This document shows, in pieces, positions 9,452-18,635 of a stretch of DNA of 64,000 nt. Below the pieces are notes generated by a model. It was not told the origin of the DNA. It searched no databases and was given only the letters and a program-made list of their open reading frames with translations. Position 1 is the first letter of the stretch, and the number at the start of each line of letters is the position of its first letter. A program made the translations under genes and the position numbers. Origin of the DNA: Clostridia bacterium (GTDB taxonomy: Bacteria > Bacillota > Peptococcia > DRI-13 > UBA5745); NCBI GenBank assembly GCA_018436095.1, contig JAHDMJ010000008.1, positions 294,518 to 358,517 on the forward strand, given 5' to 3'.

Positions 9452-11548
9452 TTAATATTTTGCTGCTTCTGCCCCGAAACCTGGGTTAGGCAAGGCAGCA
9501 GATGGGGCAAGGGTATGGGAATACGCTGCTGCTTCGCGGTAGGAAGGCATACTTCCTGCCCGAAGCTTGAATTTTTCAACCTCCTGGCGCAGTATGGCGG
9601 ACTGTGCCGACATTTCCTCGCTGGTGGCGGAGTTTTCCTCGGCGGTGGCGGCGTTAGTCTGTACAACGGCGGAAACCTGGTTCAGTCCATCCTTGATTTG
9701 CTCGATGGAGATGGTTTGTGCCTTCGAGGACTCTTCGATTTTACTAAATCCCTCGACTACCCGCTGGGTATTTACACCTGTATTCTGCAATTCCTGTGCC
9801 GTATGTGAGGTGATTTGTTTTCCACGCTCTACTGTAGCCACGGAGGCTGCAATCAGCTGCGCAGTTTGGCCGGCGGCTTCGGCAGACTTAGCGGCAAGAT
9901 TACGTACTTCGTCGGCCACAACAGCAAAGCCCTTTCCGGCACTGCCGGCCCGGGCAGCTTCGATGGCGGCGTTCAGTGCGAGAATGTTGGTTTGGAAAGC
10001 GATATCCTCAATAACTTTTGTAATGTTTGCAATCTGGCTGGAGGAAGAACTGATTTCTGCCATCGCATCGGAAAGCTGCTGCATATATTCGTTGCTGGTA
10101 TTCACGCCTGCGGCGGCCTGCTCAATATATCCTGCGGCCACCTCTATAGTAGATAGGTTGGCAGCGGCTTGTTCGGCGATCTGTGTAATCGAGGCGTTCA
10201 GTTCCTCCACGGTGGCAGCCTGCTCTGTGGATCCGGAGGCCAGGGCCTGAGCCCCGCTGGAGACCTGGTCTGATCCTGCGGCTACCTGCTCGATGGAGCC
10301 CTTGATGCTGGAGAAAGTGGCGTTTAAGTTTTCAGAGATGCGGTTGAGGGAGTCCCTCAACTGCGCAAAGTCGCCGCGATACTCCTGCTGGGTTACGGCG
10401 GTGCAGTCGCCCTGGGCCAGATTGGCCAGCAGCTGGGAAATCTCCCCGATGTAGCCGTTTAAGCTCTCAGTGGTCTCGCGGAAAGAGACAGAGAGTGTCT
10501 CTATCTCGTCCCGGGTGTTGACCTGAGGCACCGGAGAGGTCAAATCGCCTACGGCCAGGCCACGAATACGTTCCACTAGTTCCACGATGGGCTTCACGAT
10601 GGGGGTTGCAATACGGAAGGCCACCAGAATTGAAACGGCAACAGCAACAACTATCAGCAGCACCGCAATAGTGAGGGAGGTTCGAAAGCTCTGCAGCAGC
10701 TCATCCGGGCTTGCACATACTCCGATAGACCAGCCATCTGTATGCGGAATGGGCATATAGCTGGCTATCAGCTTCTGGCCGCCCATGTTTACCTGCATCA
10801 TGCTGCTGTTTCCGGCGCGCATGTCCTCGAAAAGCGCGATGAGGGATGGGTCTACATCGTTTTCCTTGGCTTCCTCAAGATAATTAAGCTGCTTGTCTAC
10901 TATCTCAAGGTTGGGGTGGGCGATGATTTTACCGTTTTTGTCCGCAATCAGACCGTAGCCCTGTTGGCCGATTTTAATACCGTCAACCATGGCGCTGAAG
11001 GTACCGCTGTCCAGGGTTGCGAAGGCTACTCCGCGAAAGCCGGGGTGATTGACGGGGGCTGCTACCATCAGCGTTGTATTGCCGGTTCTTGCGTTGGTTA
11101 AGGTAGAGGAGACATAGGTTTCACCTGCCATGGCCCGTTGATAATGCTCCCGGGAGCTGACGTCAAAGCCATCTATGGCAATGCCTTTATCATTTGCGAA
11201 CATAAGGGCCGCAAAATCATAGCGCTTGGCCACTTCCTCAAAACGGGCTTCCAGTTCTGGCACCGTAAGACTGGCGTCGGTCAGGGCCTCGTCACTGGCA
11301 ATGGCCTCAATTCGAGTCTTGAAAATTTGAATAGCATATTCAACCGACTGTGCATAAGCGTTTCTGTTTTCTTCCAGGCGAATCTGCATATTCGTTGTGG
11401 CATCGCGGTACAGCAGCAGCGCATTGACTGCCCCTATCGTCACGCTTATGGCCACGGAAAGACCAATGATGGCAATTAGAAAGGTTCGCTTGAGAGAACG
11501 TCTTTTGGAATGCGCCACACCGCTATGCTGAGGTTCTGTCTGTCTCAT
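9452..11548 (-). CDS. Methyl-accepting chemotaxis protein with Cache-type sensor
   Basis: This is a membrane chemoreceptor that would signal to CheA/CheW, which are not in this window. In order it has a transmembrane helix (about residues 20-50), an extracytoplasmic double-Cache-like region (about 55-275, with segments such as [19 protein letters not shown]), a second transmembrane helix (about 282-305), HAMP, a long helical region and the signalling hairpin [21 protein letters not shown] followed by [15 protein letters not shown]. Length is 698 aa, normal. The ATG follows AGGAGA and a good sigma-A promoter. The ligand cannot be told. It is a single gene inserted between spoVAC and a sigma-factor gene. 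Confidence 0.93.
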   Translation of the reverse strand: MRQTEPQHSGVAHSKRRSLKRTFLIAIIGLSVAISVTIGAVNALLLYRDATTNMQIRLEENRNAYAQSVEYAIQIFKTRIEAIASDEALTDASLTVPELEARFEEVAKRYDFAALMFANDKGIAIDGFDVSSREHYQRAMAGETYVSSTLTNARTGNTTLMVAAPVNHPGFRGVAFATLDSGTFSAMVDGIKIGQQGYGLIADKNGKIIAHPNLEIVDKQLNYLEEAKENDVDPSLIALFEDMRAGNSSMMQVNMGGQKLIASYMPIPHTDGWSIGVCASPDELLQSFRTSLTIAVLLIVVAVAVSILVAFRIATPIVKPIVELVERIRGLAVGDLTSPVPQVNTRDEIETLSVSFRETTESLNGYIGEISQLLANLAQGDCTAVTQQEYRGDFAQLRDSLNRISENLNATFSSIKGSIEQVAAGSDQVSSGAQALASGSTEQAATVEELNASITQIAEQAAANLSTIEVAAGYIEQAAAGVNTSNEYMQQLSDAMAEISSSSSQIANITKVIEDIAFQTNILALNAAIEAARAGSAGKGFAVVADEVRNLAAKSAEAAGQTAQLIAASVATVERGKQITSHTAQELQNTGVNTQRVVEGFSKIEESSKAQTISIEQIKDGLNQVSAVVQTNAATAEENSATSEEMSAQSAILRQEVEKFKLRAGSMPSYREAAAYSHTLAPSAALPNPGFGAEAAKY

Positions 11549-11598
11549 ATAATCTCCTCTTTCATAATATACTTTTTCATAACATACTTTTTCATAAT

Positions 11599-11627
11599 AT
11601 TATAACTTTCTTATCAGAAAATTGCAA
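11599..11627 (-). promoter_or_regulatory. Sigma-A promoter of the chemoreceptor gene
   Basis: On the minus strand TTGCAA, a 17-base spacer and TATAAT (complement of 11599-11604) are present. Between it and the gene (11569-11610) the unit TTTTTCATAAYATAC is repeated nearly three times, which places direct repeats in the 5' leader. Confidence 0.72.
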
Positions 11628-11759
11628 CTTTTATTAAGCTTATCATGGCGCTTCTGTGGTGGCGGGTAATCATGACCAGTCAGTGTCCCAGGAAAATTTA
11701 AAAATTCCGTGGGATTTTTAAAATACTCCTGTATAGTAGAATAAGGGGGAGGTGAGGGC

Positions 11760-12287
11760 GTGCAGGATAAGATTGTCGAGATGATTAAAGAGCAAGAGGA
11801 AAAAGGGATAGAGCTTTTGCAGCAGCATTATTCGGGAATGATGCACTATATTGTGGGCCATATTCTGCCGAACCCCAAAGATATAGAAGAATGCATCAGT
11901 GATATCTGTATGAAGGTCTGGCATTCTATAGAGAGTTATGCTCCGGAAAAGGGTAAATTCTCTACATGGCTCACCGCCATATCCCGCAATACCGCTCTCA
12001 ATTATCAAAAGCGGGGCCTCAGAGAGCATGAAGAGCTAAAAGAAGAATCAATCCATACTCCTTCCCTGGAGGATGACATTCTGCGGCGGGAACAGGCTGA
12101 AGCTCTGAAACGGGCTATTTTGACCCTGTCGCCTGAAGAGCAGCATATTTTTTATCGTAAGTATTATTACCTGCAGCAGACTGCTCAAATTGCTGCAGAG
12201 CTTGGAATGACCCAGCGCAGTATAGAGGGCAAGCTATACCGCCTGCGCAAAAAGCTGCAAAAGGAATTGGGAGGTGATTTTAGATGA
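11760..12287 (+). CDS. ECF-type RNA polymerase sigma factor
   Basis: This 175-aa sigma-70-family protein has region 2 (PKDIEECISDICMKVWHSIESY, then FSTWLTAISRNTALNYQKR) and region 4 (ILTLSPEEQHIFYRKYYYL, then TQRSIEGKLYRLRKKLQ). The start is GTG at 11760 after GGAGGTGA. It overlaps the following membrane protein by 4 bases (ATGA), the usual arrangement for an ECF sigma factor and its regulator. Its targets are not known. No obvious autoregulated ECF promoter was recognised in the upstream 200 bases. Confidence 0.9.
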   Translation: MQDKIVEMIKEQEEKGIELLQQHYSGMMHYIVGHILPNPKDIEECISDICMKVWHSIESYAPEKGKFSTWLTAISRNTALNYQKRGLREHEELKEESIHTPSLEDDILRREQAEALKRAILTLSPEEQHIFYRKYYYLQQTAQIAAELGMTQRSIEGKLYRLRKKLQKELGGDFR

Positions 12288-13765
12288 GCGAAAAAGAGCT
12301 TCATTTCGACCGCCAAATGATTGAAGGACTCAGCGAAGCAGCGCCTCCGGATGAAGAGATCCGTAAGACGAATCCCTGGAGTATACCTCTGGACCGGATT
12401 ATCGGCGGCTTGATCCTGACAACGCTGCATCTGAATTTCTTCTATTTGCAATACATTTTGCCTACTATAGGCACAGTAATGATTTTCCTTGGCTTTCGCA
12501 GCTTAAGGAATGAAAACAGCTATTTTAAAATGCTATGGATATTTTCGATAATTAAGTTGCTTGTGCAGTTAGCCAGCCTGATTTGGCTGTCTACTCCTTT
12601 GCATTTATTAAATTATTCTGAGCTGGCCGCAGGCTTGATTATGCAGGGTTTTCAAATAGCAATGTTTCTCCTTTTTCATGGGGCCTTGAAGGTAACCTTC
12701 AAAAAAGCAGGCAAATTGATGACGGATACCCCCTTGATTTGGGCCGCTTTATGGACGGCAGCAATATTCTTTATTGCCTTATCCCCCCTTGCCCGAAGTT
12801 GGCTGGTGGCTATACCTATGATCGCCTGCTATATTTTTATTATCAGGCTGTTGTACCGCATAGAAGGCCAGTTGGAGGATACGGGATATCTTCTGGCAAA
12901 TGCACCGGTGAGGATTAGCAGCGGGGCCTTTGGAAAAGCTTATTGCCTTACCGCCTTAGTCCTTGTTCTTGCTTGTAATGGGTTTTACAATCACCTAAGC
13001 TTGGAACCCCAAGAATATCATCCGCCGCAAATTACGGAGTCAAGGCGGCGGCTGCTTGATCTGGATTTTCCGGCGGAGGCTTTGGAGCATCTTGCCGACG
13101 AAGATATGATATTACTAAGCGAAGCCGTACATGTTGAGGCTTTCAGCAAGCTCTTGATGTTTGATCCAAAGAAAATTGAGCACCGGGAGGGCAATGAAGG
13201 CCATATCTTTATTACCCATACTTATGAGCCGGGGCAAAAAAACCTGGAGGTTACCACAATCTATGCCGAAATGCCGGAAAAGCAGATGTATGTTATGCAA
13301 TATTTTAGCTGGCAGGGAGGGAAGCCGGTTTGGCAGGACGGTTTTCTGATCTCAGGCGGAACGGAAGACGAGGATAAGGAGATTGTCGGCAGCGGGCTGT
13401 TTTATAGTAAAAAAGGTATAAAGTATATGGCGGATTTTCCCCGCCTTACTTGTGAGCCGGTGATCCGGGAAACAATGTTTGGCAGCTACCGCTCCACTCC
13501 CATCACAGCGGCTTTAAGCTACCCCTTTGGCGCCGCGGATCAGAGGGGGTATGTGCTTTACCGCTATAACGTCATAGCCGACAGCGATGTTTACTCCGCT
13601 TATTCTTTGTTTAGCTACATTCACCGCACACATCCATTAGGGATTCCCTATGCCAGGACGGAGGACTTAATCCTGCAGGGGGCTTATGTTTTTGAAGACA
13701 GATTGCAACAGCACTATACAAATTATGAGTCTTTGGCTGTAAAGAGGATGGAAAACCCTAGTTAA
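12284..13765 (+). CDS. Multi-pass membrane protein, putative sigma-factor partner
   Basis: The 493-aa product has a cytoplasmic N terminus of about 40 residues, six or seven transmembrane helices up to about residue 240, and an extracytoplasmic C-terminal domain of about 250 residues. Its gene overlaps the ECF sigma gene by 4 bases, which suggests an anti-sigma or sensing role; this is inference, because no canonical zinc anti-sigma motif (HxxxCxxC) is present. Its last 63 bases are repeated 9 kb downstream at 22770, on the far side of a catabolic island. I do not recognise a named family. Confidence 0.75.
   Translation: MSEKELHFDRQMIEGLSEAAPPDEEIRKTNPWSIPLDRIIGGLILTTLHLNFFYLQYILPTIGTVMIFLGFRSLRNENSYFKMLWIFSIIKLLVQLASLIWLSTPLHLLNYSELAAGLIMQGFQIAMFLLFHGALKVTFKKAGKLMTDTPLIWAALWTAAIFFIALSPLARSWLVAIPMIACYIFIIRLLYRIEGQLEDTGYLLANAPVRISSGAFGKAYCLTALVLVLACNGFYNHLSLEPQEYHPPQITESRRRLLDLDFPAEALEHLADEDMILLSEAVHVEAFSKLLMFDPKKIEHREGNEGHIFITHTYEPGQKNLEVTTIYAEMPEKQMYVMQYFSWQGGKPVWQDGFLISGGTEDEDKEIVGSGLFYSKKGIKYMADFPRLTCEPVIRETMFGSYRSTPITAALSYPFGAADQRGYVLYRYNVIADSDVYSAYSLFSYIHRTHPLGIPYARTEDLILQGAYVFEDRLQQHYTNYESLAVKRMENPS
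13691..13753 (+). repeat. Left copy of the 63-bp direct repeat flanking the catabolic island
   Basis: This is the coding 3' end of the gene ending at 13765. It matches 22770-22832 at 56 of 63 positions with no gaps. Shared stretches include AATTATGAGTCTTTGGC and AAAGAGGATGGAA. Confidence 0.85.
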
Positions 13766-13794
13766 TTCTAAGAGGATTATAAACTTTAACAAAG

Positions 13795-13836
13795 CAAAAG
13801 CAAGTCACCTCATTTTTGGTGACTTGCTTTTGCTTC
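13795..13836. terminator. Bidirectional terminator at the left edge of the island
   Basis: A perfect 15-bp stem pairs 13795-13809 with 13818-13832 (CAAAAGCAAGTCACC / GGTGACTTGCTTTTG). It ends both the sigma operon and the convergent gntR-type gene, whose stop codon lies in the loop. Confidence 0.85.
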
Positions 13837-14523
13837 TTCTTTGTAGTTGTCTTTTACTTGCCGAAGGTGCTCTCTAGCATAGTGCTCGGCAGTGCCGGCA
13901 TCTCGATTACGGATTGCTTCAAAAACCTTTGTGTGCATTGAAAAAGAATGCATAGGAGCCAATGAATGTTTTTTTAAAAGCTCGGTAACAGGTGGATTGG
14001 TCGTTTGTAATAATTCTGTATACATATGGTGTAAAAAGACGTTTTGACAATTAGTAGCAATAAATGCATGGAATTGAGAATCCAAATCATAGAACAAATT
14101 CAAGTCTTGAGCCTCCAAAGCCTGTTTTTGATTCTCTAATATAACAGATAATTTTTGGATGTCTTCAGAACTAATATTTTCAGCACATTGTCCAGAAATG
14201 AAGCCCTCTAACAACATGCGTGCATCCAGTAGCTGGTATATTAGCTTTTCATCATCCAGAATAGAAGGAAGCAAAGGATATGCCCATTTCGAAGGATCAC
14301 CACATATGATCCTTGTGCCAATTTTGGGGCGACTGGTGACTGCGCCGATCCTTTCCATGATTTGCAACGCTTCTCGCAGCGACAACCGGCTCACACCTAA
14401 ACTCTTAGCATATTCGCTGAGATTGGGAAGCTTATCACCCTCCTTCAGCTCACCGCTGGCAAGCTTACTTTTAAAATCATCAATAATTATTTCAGACATT
14501 TTTTTCTGCCTAATAGCCGCCAT
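13810..14523 (-). CDS. GntR-family (FadR/FCD) transcriptional regulator
   Basis: The 237-aa protein has an N-terminal winged helix (DFKSKLASGELKEGDKLPNL, then GVSRLSLREALQIMERIGAV) and a C-terminal all-helical FCD ligand domain with the metal-ligand pattern DSQFHAFI, HTKVFEAI and REHL. Such regulators usually bind organic acids. ATG 14523 has AAAGGA eight bases upstream. It is divergent from the TRAP transporter gene, so it most likely controls the adjacent operon. A matching palindrome (14726-14738) lies just after the operon promoter. Base composition is AT-rich like the rest of the island. Confidence 0.9.
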   Translation of the reverse strand: MAAIRQKKMSEIIIDDFKSKLASGELKEGDKLPNLSEYAKSLGVSRLSLREALQIMERIGAVTSRPKIGTRIICGDPSKWAYPLLPSILDDEKLIYQLLDARMLLEGFISGQCAENISSEDIQKLSVILENQKQALEAQDLNLFYDLDSQFHAFIATNCQNVFLHHMYTELLQTTNPPVTELLKKHSLAPMHSFSMHTKVFEAIRNRDAGTAEHYAREHLRQVKDNYKEEAKASHQK

Positions 14524-14690
14524 ATCATCAATCCTTTATCAAAATTTAAAATAAAAGTACAAAAGTACAATAATACGATCATTATACTATAACGCAAAAG
14601 AAAAGGTCAATCAAGTATGCAAAATTAAGAACTTCTATACAAAAATTAAAAGATTTGTCTAAAAAATAGTTAATTAAAACTGAAAAGTAA

Positions 14691-14719
14691 TTGACAAACA
14701 CAAAGCACAAAGGTATTAT
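14691..14719 (+). promoter_or_regulatory. Sigma-A promoter of the TRAP/catabolic operon
   Basis: TTGACA (14691-14696), a 17-base spacer and TATTAT (14714-14719) are present in the 319-base intergenic region between the divergent regulator and dctP. The rest of this region is AT-rich, with the operator below and no ORF. Confidence 0.82.
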
Positions 14720-14725
14720 GATAAT

Positions 14726-14738
14726 ATGATCAGATCAT
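14726..14738 (+). promoter_or_regulatory. Candidate operator for the FadR-type regulator
   Basis: ATGATCAGATCAT is a perfect 6-1-6 palindrome placed 6 bases after the -10 box, where binding would block transcription. A related but weaker palindrome (ATAATACGATCATTAT, 14570-14585) lies in front of the regulator gene, consistent with autoregulation. Confidence 0.55.
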
Positions 14739-14842
14739 TAGAAGCGGATAATACCATAATTGAATGATTTTATGAACTGAGGTGATGTTGCGAGCAAATT
14801 ATTACTCAGGATCTTATTGCATACAAAAAGGGAGGAAATAAC

Positions 14843-15874
14843 ATGAAAAAGAACAGCAAAAGGATGGGTGTGATACTAGTTTTGGTCTTGTGCATTTTCT
14901 TGGTCTTAGCGGGTTGTGGAAGCAAGAATAATGCCGCACCTAGTGCTTCGAGCAGTTCAACACCAGATGCTGGGAAGGTAGTTACCGCTAAACTCGCCCA
15001 TGTGGGGGCACCGGATCACATCTTTGAATTAGGGGCACAGAAATTTTCAGAATTGGTTAAAGAATATACCAACGGTTCATTAGAGATTAAAACTTATCCT
15101 GGAGCTTCACTTGGAGGAGACCGAGATACTTTTGAAGGGCTCCAAATGGGCACAATTGAATTCTGTATCCAGGGGCCCATTGATTCTTTCCTTCCTGAGT
15201 CATCTATGGTTTCACTTCCTTATATGTTCAAAGATAGTGCAGCAGTTTACAAATATCTTGATAGTGATATCGCAACAGAAATATACAAAGGACTGGAAGA
15301 TAAGGGGGTCCGTTGTCTGGGGCATATGGAGAACGGTTGGAGACTGATAACATCAAATAGACCAATAAATACTCTTACTGATTTGAAAGGTCTGAAAATT
15401 AGAACACCTGAAAGTCCAGTGTGGACAGACACTTTTAAAGCGCTGGGTGCTAATCCGGTTCCAGTAGCGTTTAATGAATTATATAGCGCAATGCAGCAAG
15501 GAGTAGTTGATGGGCAAGAGAATCCTACCGCACATATTAAGACGCAAAGATTCTACGAGGTTCAGGAGTACCTTACCATTTCACGTCATATGTATCTTGA
15601 TGCACCACTTTGCGTAAGTGAAAAATTCTGGTTGACCCTTACACCGGAACAACAGGATGCTTGCAATAAGGCCGCAAAAGAAGCTGTCGATTATCAGCGT
15701 CAGGTTGCAACATCCCGTGAAGCGGAAGAAATTAACTATTTAAAGGAACAGGGTATGATTATAACTGAACCTGAACTTTCCGTATTTCAAGATGTTACTG
15801 AATCAGTTCGTAAAGCCTGGGCAGATAAATATGGACAGGATAAATATGATGCTATTGTGGCTTTGATTAAATGA
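14843..15874 (+). CDS. dctP: TRAP transporter solute-binding protein (DctP family)
   Basis: The 343-aa protein has a lipoprotein signal peptide (lipobox LAGC at about residues 24-27), a Ser/Ala linker and a DctP fold with EVQEYLTISRHMY and an SRP-like pocket region around GLKIRTPESPVWTDTFKALG. It would bind an organic acid outside the membrane and deliver it to the DctQ/DctM subunits encoded next. The ATG follows GGGAGGAA. A hairpin after the stop codon probably keeps its mRNA more abundant than the permease message. Confidence 0.95.
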   Translation: MKKNSKRMGVILVLVLCIFLVLAGCGSKNNAAPSASSSSTPDAGKVVTAKLAHVGAPDHIFELGAQKFSELVKEYTNGSLEIKTYPGASLGGDRDTFEGLQMGTIEFCIQGPIDSFLPESSMVSLPYMFKDSAAVYKYLDSDIATEIYKGLEDKGVRCLGHMENGWRLITSNRPINTLTDLKGLKIRTPESPVWTDTFKALGANPVPVAFNELYSAMQQGVVDGQENPTAHIKTQRFYEVQEYLTISRHMYLDAPLCVSEKFWLTLTPEQQDACNKAAKEAVDYQRQVATSREAEEINYLKEQGMIITEPELSVFQDVTESVRKAWADKYGQDKYDAIVALIK

Positions 15875-15887
15875 TTTTTGTATAGGG

Positions 15888-15919
15888 AAATAAGGTGCGG
15901 TTAATTCTGCACCTTATTT
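15888..15919 (+). terminator. Hairpin between dctP and dctQ (attenuating terminator)
   Basis: A perfect 11-bp stem pairs AAATAAGGTGC (15888-15898) with GCACCTTATTT (15909-15919). The T-tract is weak, which fits partial read-through that lowers permease relative to binding protein. Confidence 0.65.
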
Positions 15920-15945
15920 TATAAAAAATGAGAGGCGGTGTATTG

Positions 15946-16431
15946 ATGTATAAGAAAATGATTAGAAATCTGGAACATATTTCAGGTTGTCTATTCTTAA
16001 TAATGATAATAATGGTGCTTTACCAAGTATTTATGCGAAAAATAGTAAATGCATCTCCTAACTGGACGGAAGAATTAGCTCGCTATGCAATGATTTGGAG
16101 CATCCTTATTGCATCTCCTGTACTTATTGCGACTAAAGAGCATATCATGCTTGATTATTTCCTTGAAAAACTTCCATCCAATTGGAAAAAGGTATTTGTA
16201 GCTTTCTCCAGCCTTCTGATTTTTGTACTATTGGGTTGCTTTACTGTTGGGGGCTTTGGGATAATGCGCACGAGTATGGCGCTAACTCAGACTTCTCCGG
16301 GTATGCAGATTCCCATGTGGATAACTTACATAATATTGCCTTTATCCGGAATTATGATGATCATTGCGCAAATTGTCGCACTGCTAGAGATAAAAGAGAT
16401 AGACAAAAATGTCAAGGAGAATGATAGATAA
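15946..16431 (+). CDS. dctQ: TRAP transporter small permease subunit (DctQ family)
   Basis: This small membrane subunit of 161 aa has four predicted transmembrane helices and the family segment NWTEELARYAMIWSILIASPV near residue 40. ATG 15946 is preferred because GAGGCGGTG lies just before it; an upstream in-frame ATG at 15928 would make the site part of the coding sequence. It pairs with DctM and the DctP binding protein for Na+-driven uptake. Confidence 0.92.
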   Translation: MYKKMIRNLEHISGCLFLIMIIMVLYQVFMRKIVNASPNWTEELARYAMIWSILIASPVLIATKEHIMLDYFLEKLPSNWKKVFVAFSSLLIFVLLGCFTVGGFGIMRTSMALTQTSPGMQIPMWITYIILPLSGIMMIIAQIVALLEIKEIDKNVKENDR

Positions 16432-16469
16432 TTTATTGCCCTGATCTAAAAGTAAAGGACTGATAATTT

Positions 16470-17747
16470 ATGTCTATTGGATTGATGCTGCTATTATTTG
16501 TTGTGTTTTTGCTGCTCGGCGTCCCTGTGGCTTTCACCATTGGCTTTACTTCGCTGCTGGCCATCATATCTCAAGGTTTTCCGATTGGTTTGATTTCTCA
16601 GAGAATGTTCGTGGGGCTTGATAGTTTTCCGCTGATGGCCTTACCAATGTTTATCTTAGCAGGCAATCTTATGGGCGGCGGCGGCATAACCCGAAGGTTA
16701 TGGCAATTTTCCCGCAGTGCTCTTGGTAATGTTCCTGGGGGCTCTGGTCATGTAAGTGTTGTCAGCAGCATGATATTTGCGGCAATGAGCGGGTCTGCAT
16801 TAGCCACGGTAGGCGGATTGGGGAAAATGCAAATCGAGGGTATGGTAGAGGATGGATTCAAAACGGAAGATGCAGCGGCAATCTCTGCAGCGGCATCCAC
16901 CATAGGTCCAATAATTCCGCCTAGTATAGTTTTTGTACTTTATGGTGTTTTGGCAGGTGTGTCAGTCGGCAAGCTATTTATTGCCGGTGTTGTACCAGGT
17001 GTTCTGATGGGAGCAGCTCTGATGGCTTATGTTGCATTTCTCGCTGGCCGTCACCCGGAGCAATATATTCGTCGGCCCCAGGTTAGAGGCAAGGCGCTTT
17101 TTATGGCGTTCCTGAGTGCGGTGCCTTCGTTTATGACGCCAGTCATTATTATTGGAGGAATACTTTTCGGTATATTCACACCTACTGAAGCAGCTTCTGT
17201 CGCAGGATTTTACGCATTCATTCTTGGGTTGATTTATAAGGAATTTACGTTGAAATCACTATGGAGGATTCTTATCGACACGGCTAAGACCTCGGCAAGT
17301 ATTATGCTTATCATTGGTTTTGCCAATGCATTTTCTTGGCTACTGACTTCTTTAGGCGCTGAACAATTATTTCTGAATTTTATTACTAGTTTTAGCAGTT
17401 CAAAGATAGTGGTTTTGATACTTTTAAACGTAGCTCTTCTCATTGTCGGGTGCTTTGTTGAAACGAATTCCGCAGTTATCCTGCTTACCCCAATTCTTGT
17501 GCCGACGATGACAGCGTTAGGTGTGGATCCGGTACATTTAGGCATTATCATATCGGTCAACCTGCTCATAGGTATTTTGACACCACCCATGGGTATAGCG
17601 CTATATATTGTACAGGGCATATGTCATGCTCCTTTCGAAAAAATTGTACATGCTGTTCTTGCACCGATTATATGTCTCCTTGTGGTTCAACTGCTGGTAA
17701 CGTATATCCCATGGATTTCCCTAGCCTTGCCCGCATTGATTAAATAG
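16470..17747 (+). CDS. dctM: TRAP transporter large permease subunit (DctM family)
   Basis: The 425-aa protein has about 12 transmembrane helices. Family features include PMFILAGNLMGGGGI, SGSALATVGGLGKM, IIPPSIVFVLYGVLAG and FVETNSAVILLTPILVP. It forms the sodium-coupled substrate pathway with DctQ. It is 39 bases downstream of dctQ and 45 bases upstream of the isomerase-like gene, so it is part of one operon. The substrate cannot be inferred directly; the neighbouring enzymes suggest a hydroxylated organic or sugar acid. Confidence 0.95.
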   Translation: MSIGLMLLLFVVFLLLGVPVAFTIGFTSLLAIISQGFPIGLISQRMFVGLDSFPLMALPMFILAGNLMGGGGITRRLWQFSRSALGNVPGGSGHVSVVSSMIFAAMSGSALATVGGLGKMQIEGMVEDGFKTEDAAAISAAASTIGPIIPPSIVFVLYGVLAGVSVGKLFIAGVVPGVLMGAALMAYVAFLAGRHPEQYIRRPQVRGKALFMAFLSAVPSFMTPVIIIGGILFGIFTPTEAASVAGFYAFILGLIYKEFTLKSLWRILIDTAKTSASIMLIIGFANAFSWLLTSLGAEQLFLNFITSFSSSKIVVLILLNVALLIVGCFVETNSAVILLTPILVPTMTALGVDPVHLGIIISVNLLIGILTPPMGIALYIVQGICHAPFEKIVHAVLAPIICLLVVQLLVTYIPWISLALPALIK

Positions 17748-17791
17748 TTAATACCATTGATGGAAGAAAACATGAAGGGAGGTGGGATTAT

Positions 17792-18580
17792 ATGAAATAC
17801 GGATTGTGTACCGACATGGCTAATTATGAACAACTCTGCAAAATCGGCTATGATTATATTGAGCTGGCAGGTACTGAGGTATTAAAGGTAACGAATTTAG
17901 CTTTGCAAGAGTTGAGACGAAAAATACAAGACTCAGGTGTACCTTGTATCGGATTTAACAGCTATTGCGATGGGTCCTTGCCGATTGTGGGAGATGGCTA
18001 TAGAAGTGAAGCGACAGCAACTTATGCAGAAGTAATTTGTGAAAAAGCTGCTTTTTTAGGTGCAGGAGTTTTGGGAATTGGCTCTCCAGCGGCGAGGAAG
18101 CTACCCCGTGGGTATGACTTGAAACGGGCGGATGCACAAGCAGAGGAGTTCCTTCGCATCACGGCTGAAATTGCAAAGCCTTATGGTATTACAATTCTTT
18201 TTGAATCACTATGTACAAAAATGTGTGATTATATGGTACACACACAGGAAGCCCTTGCCTTAGTAAAACGGCTGCAAGATGTTGGAAATATAGCTATGGT
18301 CCTTGACTTCTATCAGATGAGTATGATGAACGAGGATATAACTGATATTAAATATGTAATGCCCTATGTCCGTCACCTGCATATCAACGGGTTTGACGGT
18401 ATTGGAAATAGAATATATTTATTCGAAGATCAGCTTGCCTATTTTTCCTTGGCAATTTTAAGTGCCAAAGGATGTGGCTATGATTCAACAATCAGTATAG
18501 AGGCAGGCACCACAAATTTTCAGGAGGATGCAATGCGCTCACTAAAAATATTAAAATACTGTGATGGTATTCGTATTTAA
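17792..18580 (+). CDS. Sugar phosphate isomerase/epimerase-like TIM-barrel protein
   Basis: This 262-aa protein of the AP-endonuclease-2 / xylose-isomerase-like superfamily starts MKYGLCTDMANYEQLCKIGYDY, with later strands ILFESLCTKMCDY, VLDFYQMSMMNE, YVRHLHINGF and STISIEAG. The His, Glu and Asp residues at strand ends are the usual metal ligands of this fold. A GGGAGGTGGG site precedes the ATG. In related catabolic operons such proteins act as hydroxypyruvate, 2-oxo-tetronate or similar isomerases; which reaction applies here is inference. Confidence 0.8.
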   Translation: MKYGLCTDMANYEQLCKIGYDYIELAGTEVLKVTNLALQELRRKIQDSGVPCIGFNSYCDGSLPIVGDGYRSEATATYAEVICEKAAFLGAGVLGIGSPAARKLPRGYDLKRADAQAEEFLRITAEIAKPYGITILFESLCTKMCDYMVHTQEALALVKRLQDVGNIAMVLDFYQMSMMNEDITDIKYVMPYVRHLHINGFDGIGNRIYLFEDQLAYFSLAILSAKGCGYDSTISIEAGTTNFQEDAMRSLKILKYCDGIRI

Positions 18581-18635
18581 CATGGGGTATCAGCATGAAA
18601 ATGCAATTTATAAAAAATATTAAGGAGGAATCACA

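Noticed and set aside
9567-10250. 227-codon Ser/Ala-rich frame antisense to the chemoreceptor
   Set aside because: Caused by the repetitive Ala/Glu codons of the signalling domain; no start signal.
11569-11610. Tandem TTTTTCATAAYATAC repeats as a CRISPR-like array
   Set aside because: Only about three short, contiguous copies in a gene leader; no spacers and no cas genes.
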